Below are positions 1 through 4,501 of a DNA stretch of 11,685 nucleotides, in pieces. The notes beneath the pieces were generated by a model. That model was not told the origin of the DNA and searched no databases. It was given only the letters and a program-made list of their open reading frames with translations. The stretch covers positions 1-11,685 of the forward strand of contig JALQZL010000041.1 in NCBI GenBank assembly GCA_023258355.1, in the 5' to 3' direction. Every line of letters starts with the position of its first letter. Position 1 is the stretch's first letter. The position numbers were made by a program, and so were the translations under genes. This stretch comes from Wenzhouxiangellaceae bacterium. GTDB lineage: Bacteria > Pseudomonadota > Gammaproteobacteria > Xanthomonadales > Wenzhouxiangellaceae.

Positions 1-1
1 A

Positions 2-142
2 GCCTTGCAGCGACAACAAATTGAAAGCCGTTTGCTTGTCTATCCAGAGGAAGACCACTGGATTATGAGCGGCCCAAATAGCCGGCATTTTTACGCTGAA
101 TTGAACCATTGGCTTAACCGTTGGTTGGTAGACCAAGATTAG
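2..142 (+). CDS. S9 (prolyl oligopeptidase) family peptidase, C-terminal fragment
   Basis: This open frame enters from the left edge and ends at TAG 140-142, giving 46 residues. The fragment reads LLVYPEEDHWIMSG near residues 11-24, then SRHFYAELNHWLNRWL. That is the usual end of S9-family serine peptidases (dipeptidyl-peptidase and acylaminoacyl-peptidase type): the catalytic His sits in a 'D/N-H-W' context, followed by a closing helix with several Trp. H19 of the fragment is the probable catalytic His. The Ser and Asp of the triad would lie upstream, outside the window, so activity and subfamily cannot be judged. The next gene starts 70 bp downstream on the same strand. Family placement rests on this short tail only. 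Confidence 0.7.
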   Translation, partial: ALQRQQIESRLLVYPEEDHWIMSGPNSRHFYAELNHWLNRWLVDQD

Positions 143-212
143 GAAGCTGATACACCGGGCACATCTGGACCCCGAGGGTTCTACTCATCACTGAGATTAA
201 AGAGAGCATCTT

Positions 213-1145
213 ATGAGCATGGACAATTCGATAACGAAGGCAGTAGTCATGGCATTTGGGCTACTTGGCTGGCTCGTTTCGGTGCCAGCGAGCGCAGAGC
301 CAAAATCGATTGCTGCGGGGGCAGAAGTTGATCAGGTGGTCACCAGCAATGGAGCAATCTCAATCGGTGACAATGCCCGAGTGATGGGTGATGTGAGAAG
401 TGGCAATGGGGGCATCACCTTACAAAATCAGGTTCAAGTTGAAGGAAAAGTCGAAACTAGGAACGGGGCTATTCGATCGGGGATCGGACTCCAAGCAAGT
501 GCTGTTCGGACGCAAAATGGCGCCATTGTGTTGGGCGCCCAAAGCGTTGTGGCGGTTGTTGAGACTCAAAATGGTTCGTTACGCATCGGTGAGCAGAGCC
601 AAGTGGGAAGCCTCAGGTCTAGGAATGGCAGTGTCCATGTGGAGGCAGACGCTACCATTGAGAAAATTGAGACCATGAACGGTAAGATCAGCGTCGCAGT
701 TGGATCAGAAGTCCTAGAGGATTTGGGCAGTCGAAATGGCTCTGTTGACGTTGTCGGTGCGAGCATTGGGCGTGACATAGAGACAACAAACGGGAGCGTG
801 GTGCTTGTTGATGCCTTTGTTGGGGGTGATGTCTCAACCAATCGCGGCGCCATTGAGATCTCAGGGAGCTCGCAGATCAAGGGAAACGTGGTTATTGACG
901 CCCAGTCAGATCAGATGGCGTGGTGGCGGCGAGTGGGTTCAGGCAATTATGACGTCGCCATCGTTGTCGATGATAATGCAGTGATTGAGGGCGACATCGC
1001 GTTGCTGATTCCAAGTCGGTTTAGTCGGGGTGCATTTGAGGTAGTGATCGGGTCAGAGGTTGTTGTGATGGGCCGTGTGATCGTCAGCGAAGACGTCATT
1101 GTTACCGCGCAGGGCGAGGTTCGTGGCGGTATCGTGCGACGCTAG
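213..1145 (+). CDS. Exported beta-solenoid protein with Asn-Gly ladder repeats, function unknown
   Basis: This 310-residue protein has an N-terminal hydrophobic segment (about 9-24) and a likely signal peptidase I site after VPASA (A28), so it should be exported. The mature part is almost entirely repeats of 17-19 residues, each starting with a Ser/Thr-x-Asn-Gly unit followed by alternating hydrophobic residues. The Asn residues fall at 46, 65, 84, 102, 120, 138, 156, 175 and 193, with a degenerate copy (NRG) at 210. This periodicity is what a beta-helix with a stacked Asn ladder would give. Residues 245-308 hold less regular 'V-x-G-x-I' turns resembling bactofilin or polymer-forming proteins. 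There is no catalytic motif or membrane anchor beyond the signal peptide. ATG 213 is chosen because AAAGAGAG (199-206) sits 6 bp upstream; ATG 219 in the same frame is the alternative. A surface or periplasmic structural role is inference. Confidence 0.85.
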   Translation: MSMDNSITKAVVMAFGLLGWLVSVPASAEPKSIAAGAEVDQVVTSNGAISIGDNARVMGDVRSGNGGITLQNQVQVEGKVETRNGAIRSGIGLQASAVRTQNGAIVLGAQSVVAVVETQNGSLRIGEQSQVGSLRSRNGSVHVEADATIEKIETMNGKISVAVGSEVLEDLGSRNGSVDVVGASIGRDIETTNGSVVLVDAFVGGDVSTNRGAIEISGSSQIKGNVVIDAQSDQMAWWRRVGSGNYDVAIVVDDNAVIEGDIALLIPSRFSRGAFEVVIGSEVVVMGRVIVSEDVIVTAQGEVRGGIVRR

Positions 1146-1162
1146 CCAATATCAAGAGTTCG

Positions 1163-1181
1163 CATAATGTATATTATGTAT
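1163..1181 (+). promoter_or_regulatory. Symmetric AT-rich element and probable promoter abutting the tpm start
   Basis: CATAAT (1163-1168) and ATTATG (1173-1178) are perfect 6-bp inverted arms around GTAT. The same stretch is also an imperfect direct repeat: ATAATGTAT (1164-1172) and ATTATGTAT (1173-1181). Two -10-like hexamers overlap here, CATAAT (1163-1168) and TATTAT (1172-1177). If TATTAT is used, transcription would begin within a few bases of the tpm ATG at 1186, giving a leaderless or nearly leaderless mRNA. That would fit the absence of a Shine-Dalgarno sequence. No good -35 is visible, so activation or operator binding is possible but inferred. Confidence 0.4.
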
Positions 1182-1185
1182 AGTC

Positions 1186-1845
1186 ATGGATCCTGAATTC
1201 TGGCATGACCGGTGGGCCTTGGGTGAAATTGGCTTTCACCGCTCATCAGTCCATCCAGCCCTTCCCAGCCATTGGGACTCACTAGCGCGCTCATCCAATG
1301 ATCCTGTCCTTGTGCCGTTGTGCGGCAAATCGCTGGACATGCACTGGCTTGCTGGCCAGGGTCACCCCACATTTGGTGTTGAGCTAGACGCAACCGCGGT
1401 AGACGCCTTTTTTGAAGAGTGGCCCACCATTGGGCCAGTGATGCCCGAAACATCTCTCGGTGCAGATGGCTTGGCGCGTAAGCGCTTTGACCAGATAGAA
1501 TTGGTCTGTGGTGACTTCCAGCGTTACAAGCCTACCCAATGCTTCAGCGCCTTTTATGACCGCGCAGCACTGATCGCCTTGCCCCCAGCGATGCGACCAG
1601 CCTATTTAAAGCAGCTGAGAGCTTGCCTATGCGTCGGTGCACAAGGGCTGCTGGTGACATTTGAATACGTTCAAAATCAGATGGATGGCCCACCCTTTTC
1701 AATAGTTTTCTCAGAGCTTGAGGGCACAGAGGGTCTTGCGTTTGAACCCCTGTCATCTGCGGATGTGCTCGACAGACACCCAGGCATGAGGGCAAAAGGA
1801 CTATCTCGTCTGGTTGAATCGATTTACCGTGTGACTGCGCAATAG
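1186..1845 (+). CDS. tpm: Thiopurine S-methyltransferase family protein
   Basis: This is a cytoplasmic SAM-dependent methyltransferase of the TPMT family, which methylates thiopurines and, in bacteria, has been linked to methylation of selenium and tellurium oxyanions. The length of 219 residues is normal for bacterial members. Family signatures are clear: the N-terminal FWHDRW...G-x-x-x-FH (5-18), the SAM-binding VPLCGKSLDMHWLA (43-56) ending at the acidic E66, GDF (109-111), and FYDRAALIALPPAMR (123-137), followed by GPPFSIVF (168-175). The MDPEFWHDRW start matches how the family normally begins, so ATG 1186 is chosen although no Shine-Dalgarno sequence precedes it. The gene lies 40 bp after the beta-solenoid gene and 53 bp before pyrophosphatase, with its own promoter-like element. 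The native substrate cannot be told from sequence. Confidence 0.95.
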   Translation: MDPEFWHDRWALGEIGFHRSSVHPALPSHWDSLARSSNDPVLVPLCGKSLDMHWLAGQGHPTFGVELDATAVDAFFEEWPTIGPVMPETSLGADGLARKRFDQIELVCGDFQRYKPTQCFSAFYDRAALIALPPAMRPAYLKQLRACLCVGAQGLLVTFEYVQNQMDGPPFSIVFSELEGTEGLAFEPLSSADVLDRHPGMRAKGLSRLVESIYRVTAQ

Positions 1846-1857
1846 GGTCGGTATAAT
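1831..1857 (+). promoter_or_regulatory. Probable sigma70-type promoter for pyrophosphatase
   Basis: A perfect -10 hexamer TATAAT lies at 1852-1857, only 6 bp after the tpm stop codon and about 41 bp upstream of the ppa start. The best -35 candidate is GTGACT (1831-1836, 4 of 6 matches) with a short 15-bp spacer, so the -35 is uncertain. The position is right for an independent promoter serving the essential pyrophosphatase gene, whose -35 would lie inside the end of tpm. Confidence 0.45.
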
Positions 1858-1898
1858 CAAAGCTCTTTAGGTCGCACGCTAGGGGTTACACAGAACAT

Positions 1899-2510
1899 AT
1901 GCCGTTCCCGCATCCATTCTATCGATGGCGTCCACACCCCTGGCACGGGTTAGATATTGGTAAAGCGCCACCGAATCGTGTTCACGCCTACATCGAAATC
2001 ACGCCATTTGATACTGTCAAATATGAGATTGATAAGAAAACGGGCTACTTGAGAGTGGACCGCCCCCAAAGAACTTCCTCTCAACCTCCTACGCTTTATG
2101 GGTTTATTCCACGCACCTACTGCGGTGAGCGCGTTGGGCGCTTGTGCGAAGGAGCCAGTGGGGGTGATGGTGATCCACTGGATATCTGTGTCTTTAGCGA
2201 GCGCCCGATTAGCCGATCTGAAGTTGTCCTTAATGTTCGTGTGATCGGTGGATTGCAGATGATTGATGATGGAGAGGCAGACGACAAGATCGTGGCCGTG
2301 TTGGAAAATGACAGTCTTTGGGGTGATGCTGAAGATATTTCCCAGTTGCCGACTGCACTGGCGGAACGGCTAAGACATTACTTTTTAACTTACAAGCAGC
2401 TCCCTGGGGAACCTTCCAATGTCACTCTGGACACCATTTATGGTCATGAACATGCCAGTGCCGTTGTTCAAGCAGCGATTGAAGATTATCAGGACGAATT
2501 CGGAGAATAG
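1899..2510 (+). CDS. ppa: Inorganic pyrophosphatase, family I
   Basis: This soluble Mg-dependent enzyme hydrolyses pyrophosphate to two phosphates, pulling nucleic-acid, protein and lipid synthesis forward. Active-site residues of family I are all recognisable: E33 (YIEI), K41 (VKYEID), R55 (VDR), Y67 (YGFIP), the signature DGDPLDI with D90, D92 and D95, then D123/D124, D128/D129 with K130, and Y165-K166. At 203 residues it is longer than the Escherichia coli enzyme (about 175). The extra length includes an N-terminal extension rich in Pro, His and Trp (HPFYRWRPHPWHG) and the YCGERVGRLCEGA segment before the metal site, a variant found in several bacterial groups. The ribosome site is weak, with AGGGG about 13 bp before ATG 1899. 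The gene probably has its own promoter at 1852. Confidence 0.95.
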   Translation: MPFPHPFYRWRPHPWHGLDIGKAPPNRVHAYIEITPFDTVKYEIDKKTGYLRVDRPQRTSSQPPTLYGFIPRTYCGERVGRLCEGASGGDGDPLDICVFSERPISRSEVVLNVRVIGGLQMIDDGEADDKIVAVLENDSLWGDAEDISQLPTALAERLRHYFLTYKQLPGEPSNVTLDTIYGHEHASAVVQAAIEDYQDEFGE

Positions 2511-2538
2511 TTGTCAAACTGATGCAGGCTTCGATTAT
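2511..2538 (+). promoter_or_regulatory. Possible promoter for the surface lipoprotein gene
   Basis: TTGTCA (2511-2516, 5 of 6 to the -35 consensus) begins right after the ppa stop. It is followed after 16 bp by GATTAT (2533-2538, 4 of 6 to the -10 consensus). Transcription from here would give a leader of about 30-35 nt ending in the strong ribosome site at 2567-2572. The match is moderate, and read-through from ppa is equally possible. Confidence 0.35.
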
Positions 2539-2566
2539 TGAGGTTTGGATAGGTGAAATCTTAACT

Positions 2567-2572
2567 AGGAGG
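2567..2572 (+). promoter_or_regulatory. Strong Shine-Dalgarno that fixes the lipoprotein start
   Basis: AGGAGG lies 6 bp upstream of ATG 2579. It decides against the in-frame ATG at 2522, which has no ribosome site and would place 19 polar residues ahead of the lipoprotein signal peptide. Confidence 0.85.
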
Positions 2573-2578
2573 AGATAC

Positions 2579-3049
2579 ATGAGCAGATTGTCAAACCATT
2601 TGAAAATGGCCTTCTTAGGCGCGTTGAGCGTGATCATGGTGGGTTGTACGACCACTGGGGGGCCCAACGAAGAGGCTGGTATGTTAATCGGCGGGGTTTT
2701 GGGCGGTGTATTGGGCTCACGTGTAGGTGATGGCAGAGGCCAAACGGCTGCGACAATTATCGGCGCCATGGCCGGTATGGCGATCGGAGGCTCTATTGGT
2801 CGCTCAATGGATGACGTTGACCGAATGAAATTAGCCACCGCTATGGAAACCACCCGCACTGGTGTCGTCACTGAATGGCAAAACCCTGACACGGGTTACC
2901 AGTACACCGTCAAGCCGACAGCGACCACCGAGACCAGTGAGGGCCCATGTCGTGAATTCACCTTAGACGCTCAGATAGGCGGTAGCTCTGAAGAGATTTA
3001 TGGCACCGCGTGCCGCAACCCTGACGGCAGTTGGCGCATTGTAAATTGA
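2579..3049 (+). CDS. Glycine-zipper outer-membrane surface-antigen lipoprotein (17 kDa antigen type)
   Basis: This 156-residue lipoprotein has signal peptide residues 1-22, a lipobox MVGC with the lipidated C23, and no Asp after it, so outer-membrane sorting is expected. Residues 34-74 form a glycine zipper (GMLIGGVLGGVLGSRVG, then a second Gly-rich helix IIGAMAGMAIGGSIG) of the kind found in the Rickettsia 17 kDa antigen and SlyB-like proteins. A soluble C-terminal domain follows, with EWQNPDTGYQYTV, CREFTLDAQIGG and ACRNPDGSWRIVN; C124 and C145 could form a disulfide. Proteins of this type are usually assigned to envelope integrity or surface antigenicity, but the precise job is not known. 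ATG 2579 is preferred because of the AGGAGG ahead of it. The last 52 bp overlap the end of the opposing gene. Confidence 0.9.
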   Translation: MSRLSNHLKMAFLGALSVIMVGCTTTGGPNEEAGMLIGGVLGGVLGSRVGDGRGQTAATIIGAMAGMAIGGSIGRSMDDVDRMKLATAMETTRTGVVTEWQNPDTGYQYTVKPTATTETSEGPCREFTLDAQIGGSSEEIYGTACRNPDGSWRIVN

Positions 3050-3792
3050 TGGTCAGGAGGGAAGGCAATCCTCACTGAGTGGTTGCCCCCCTCCTCTTTC
3101 CTGACATTGGATAGACCTGTGTAGCCGATCAACGTCCTGTTCTCAGAGTGATACTCCAGTTCAATTGCCGGCACTAACATTCGCACAAACCAATTGGCTG
3201 GCTCGAGCATCAGCTTCTCCACTGGAAAGCCTTCTACCTCTGTTTTACCCAGGTGAGTCAAGCGGAATGGAACCGTGGTGAGCCGCGCGCTACTTGCAAA
3301 TTCAAACTGTACTCTCTTCCCAGATAACAAGGCTTCCCAGTTTTGTTCGATCAGTGCACTGAACCCAGCATCAATAACCAGTGGAAGATTATTCGGCACC
3401 TCAATGGTTTGCCGTTCCTCTTGACCACCAATAACGCGATAGAGTTCGACCTTGTCACCTTCAAGCAGACGTGCACCCTCTTTGAAACCATCCCTATAGT
3501 CAATCAACTCATAGCTTGGTGTCGCCAGCGCCCCTGATTGGAACCGAACAGTGCGCTCTGCAAAGGGCTCTCCAGAGGGCGTCAGATACTCGGTTCTCAT
3601 GACCCAAAGCCCATCACTTTCTTCGGTGAGTTGATGCTTCTCCGTATAGACTGGGCGCTCAGAGTCCAAAGCAAAAGCTTTACCTTCCAAGGTGAGTGTT
3701 TCCGCTGCGAAAGCGTCGGTTGTCGTCAGTACAGCCACGACTAGCACCGAAATCACCCGCACAAGCCCCTCACACAGGTCGTCAGATTTCAT
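2998..3792 (-). CDS. Exported protein of unknown function
   Basis: I do not recognise the family. The 264-residue product begins with a signal peptide whose hydrophobic stretch covers about residues 10-24, with probable cleavage around AFA-AE (A29/A30), so it is predicted to be periplasmic. The mature part is beta-rich and charged. Conserved-looking blocks include 'LIDYRDGFKEGARL' and 'NLPLVIDAGFSALI' in the middle and 'TTVPFRLTHLGKTEVEGFPV' and 'MLEPANWFVRMLVPAIELEY' in the second half. There are no membrane segments after the signal peptide, only one Cys (in the signal peptide), and no catalytic motif I can name. The ATG at 3792 has GGAG (3800-3803) 7 bp upstream. The C-terminus reads about 16 codons into the end of the opposing lipoprotein gene, suggesting loss of an earlier stop. 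The head-to-head neighbour begins 102 bp away. Confidence 0.85.
   Translation of the reverse strand: MKSDDLCEGLVRVISVLVVAVLTTTDAFAAETLTLEGKAFALDSERPVYTEKHQLTEESDGLWVMRTEYLTPSGEPFAERTVRFQSGALATPSYELIDYRDGFKEGARLLEGDKVELYRVIGGQEERQTIEVPNNLPLVIDAGFSALIEQNWEALLSGKRVQFEFASSARLTTVPFRLTHLGKTEVEGFPVEKLMLEPANWFVRMLVPAIELEYHSENRTLIGYTGLSNVRKEEGGNHSVRIAFPPDHQFTMRQLPSGLRHAVP
3052..3105. repeat. Imperfect inverted repeat at the convergent gene junction
   Basis: GTCAGGA (3052-3058) pairs with TCCTGAC (3099-3105). Inside it GGCAA (3064-3068) pairs with TTGCC (3083-3087), and CAC (3073-3075) with GTG (3079-3081) around a TGA loop. The structure begins 3 bp after the lipoprotein stop and lies within the last codons of the opposing gene. 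There is no run of T after it on either strand, so it is not a classic intrinsic terminator. It could still stabilise the 3' end of the lipoprotein mRNA. Confidence 0.45.
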
Positions 3793-3835
3793 TGATCATC
3801 TCCGAAAAAGCGATACACTGGCATCATCTCCCATC

Positions 3836-3898
3836 ATGTATTACGAAAACGTGAAATTGAGACTAGCTAAGCGGTCTTCGCCAAAGGGTTTGCTATGA
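3836..3898 (+). CDS. Possible 20-codon leader ORF coupled to the 62-residue gene
   Basis: A short basic ORF starts at ATG 3836 and stops at TGA 3896-3898. It shares ATGA with the start of the next gene at 3895, the classic arrangement for translational coupling. The peptide begins MYYENVKLRLAK and is rich in Lys and Arg. No convincing Shine-Dalgarno precedes it, and no conserved feature can be named, so it may be chance. The rest of the 102-bp divergent spacer (3793-3894) holds no strong promoter that I can see for either gene. Confidence 0.2.
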   Translation: MYYENVKLRLAKRSSPKGLL

Positions 3899-4083
3899 GT
3901 CAGCTAGAGGAACTAATCGCGGTCATTCGAGACAACGAGGCTCACCGCCAAGCACTGCAGAGTGCACAGAGTCAGGAAGCACTTGTGCACCTGTTTATGT
4001 CAATTGCCACAGATGCGGGTCTTTACGTGGAGGAAGCGGTAATCGAGGCAGCCATTTTGGCCGCCCAAGCCGAGGAAGATTAG
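3895..4083 (+). CDS. Small acidic helical protein, possibly Nif11-like
   Basis: This 62-residue protein has no signal peptide or Cys and is predicted mostly alpha-helical: an N-terminal helix (LEELIAVIRDN, 4-14), a second segment (HRQALQSAQSQEALVHLF), and an acidic C-terminal helix (VEEAVIEAAILAAQAEED). The pattern 'L-x-x-L-I-x-x-I-x-D-N ... ALQSAQSQEALV' resembles the Nif11 domain, which occurs both as a stand-alone small protein and as the leader of some ribosomal peptide precursors. There is no Gly-Gly cleavage motif, no core peptide and no modifying enzyme nearby, so a peptide-natural-product role is not supported. AAAGGG (3883-3888) lies 6 bp before ATG 3895 and supports the start. The tRNA-Asn gene follows on the same strand. 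The family assignment is tentative, but the ORF itself looks real. Confidence 0.6.
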   Translation: MSQLEELIAVIRDNEAHRQALQSAQSQEALVHLFMSIATDAGLYVEEAVIEAAILAAQAEED

Positions 4084-4105
4084 GTCCTCAAAGCCACTTG
4101 GCATG

Positions 4106-4134
4106 TTGACGGAATGGCATCGGTGTCGGATAAT
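4106..4134 (+). promoter_or_regulatory. Promoter of tRNA-Asn
   Basis: TTGACG (4106-4111, 5 of 6) and GATAAT (4129-4134, 5 of 6) are separated by the ideal 17 bp. The expected start of transcription at about 4141 lies a few bases before the mature tRNA end at 4147. This is the best sigma70-type promoter in the window and suits a stable RNA gene. Confidence 0.75.
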
Positions 4135-4146
4135 AAGGGATTCTAT

Positions 4147-4223
4147 TCCCCGGTAGCTCAGCTGGTTAGAGCGGGTGACTGTTAATCACTAGGTCGTTGG
4201 TTCGAGTCCGACCCGGGGAGCCA
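4147..4223 (+). tRNA. tRNA-Asn (anticodon GTT)
   Basis: The cloverleaf folds fully. The acceptor stem TCCCCGG pairs with CCGGGGA (4213-4219), followed by discriminator G and an encoded CCA (4221-4223). The D stem is GCTC/GAGC. The anticodon stem GGTGA/TCACT has a G-T pair at its base and encloses loop CTGTTAA with anticodon GTT. The T stem GTTGG/CCGAC has the standard TTCGAGT loop. It has its own promoter and terminator, so it is a single-gene transcript reading AAC and AAT codons. Confidence 0.97.
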
Positions 4224-4231
4224 ATATTAAG

Positions 4232-4266
4232 AAAAGGGATTGAGTCTGTGCTCAGTCCCTTTTTTT
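4232..4266 (+). terminator. Intrinsic terminator of tRNA-Asn
   Basis: AAGGGATTGAG (4234-4244) pairs with CTCAGTCCCTT (4251-4261), with one T-G pair, around the loop TCTGTG. It runs into six T (4261-4266). The terminator begins 8 bp after the CCA end and should end the tRNA transcript efficiently. Confidence 0.9.
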
Positions 4267-4340
4267 ATGGGCCTGTCACAAAAGCGCTCAGCCACCTTTT
4301 CCAATCACCTCTTGCAGATCATCACTGCCAGTAAACGAAA

Positions 4341-4354
4341 AAATAAATTTATTT
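4341..4354. repeat. 14-bp perfect palindrome
   Basis: AAATAAATTTATTT is its own reverse complement. It sits in the AT-rich core upstream of the M13 peptidase operon and next to a larger inverted repeat. It could be a binding site for a dimeric regulator or nucleoid protein, or simply low-complexity A/T sequence. Confidence 0.5.
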
Positions 4355-4395
4355 ATCAATAATTTAAAGGGTTTATATGGCTCGAATTATTGATA
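4354..4395. repeat. 11-bp perfect inverted repeat with 20-bp spacer
   Basis: TATCAATAATT (4354-4364) is the exact reverse complement of AATTATTGATA (4385-4395). The arms are about three helical turns apart centre to centre (31 bp), which would suit two sites on the same DNA face. As RNA it would form an A/U hairpin that contains the ribosome site and start of the 28-codon ORF at 4377. An operator or leader structure for the downstream operon is inferred. Confidence 0.55.
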
Positions 4396-4463
4396 TTTTG
4401 GAGCACCTATTCACTCTGCAAAATGCTTGGATTTCCACGAGCGCAGACAGAAAATGGGCATAA
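4377..4463 (+). CDS. Possible 28-residue small ORF upstream of the M13 operon
   Basis: AAAGGG (4366-4371) lies 5 bp before ATG 4377, and the frame stays open for 28 codons to TAA 4461-4463. The peptide begins MARIIDILEHLFTLQNAW, which would form an amphipathic helix. It ends 38 bp before the M13 peptidase start. It could be an upstream regulatory ORF, a small protein, or the truncated start of a lost gene. No homology can be claimed. Confidence 0.3.
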   Translation: MARIIDILEHLFTLQNAWISTSADRKWA

Positions 4464-4501
4464 TGGGATGTGAATTTGAATCATAAGAGAGGACTTATCC
4501 G

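Larger units (their letters stand above)
4267..4501. other. AT-rich intergenic region between tRNA-Asn and the M13 peptidase gene
   Basis: This 235-bp spacer contains no established gene. It holds an AT-rich core (about 4337-4400) with a 14-bp palindrome and a separate 11-bp inverted repeat. There is also a short ribosome-site-preceded ORF at 4377, and on the minus strand a 32-codon stretch open from 4386 down to TGA 4290-4288. That stretch lacks an obvious ATG and could be the tail of a lost gene. CATAAT (4459-4464) is a -10 candidate for the peptidase operon, but no matching -35 is visible. Confidence 0.6.

Noticed and set aside
143..212. Promoter or terminator between the S9 peptidase tail and the solenoid gene
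   Set aside because: Only weak 4-bp stems and no convincing -35/-10 pair are visible.
400..880. Alternative-frame ORFs within the beta-solenoid gene
   Set aside because: They are overlapping frames kept open by the repeated codons, with no signal or domain of their own.
213..1145. Reading the Asn-Gly repeats as a DNA-level tandem repeat or CRISPR-like array
   Set aside because: The repeat is clear in protein but the nucleotide copies are diverged, and there are no identical repeats or spacers.
2522..2578. Upstream in-frame ATG giving a 175-residue lipoprotein precursor
   Set aside because: The extra 19 residues are polar and precede the signal peptide, and the AGGAGG at 2567-2572 points to ATG 2579.
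2422..2892. 156-codon minus-strand ORF opposite ppa and the lipoprotein
   Set aside because: It has a repetitive Pro/Ile/Ala composition, mirroring the glycine-zipper codons of the true gene on the other strand.
3895..4083. Nif11-like gene as a peptide natural-product precursor cluster
   Set aside because: There is no core peptide, cleavage motif, modifying enzyme or exporter anywhere in the window.
4147..4223. tRNA-Asn as an attachment site of an integrated element
   Set aside because: No duplicate of the tRNA 3' end and no integrase gene occur in the window.
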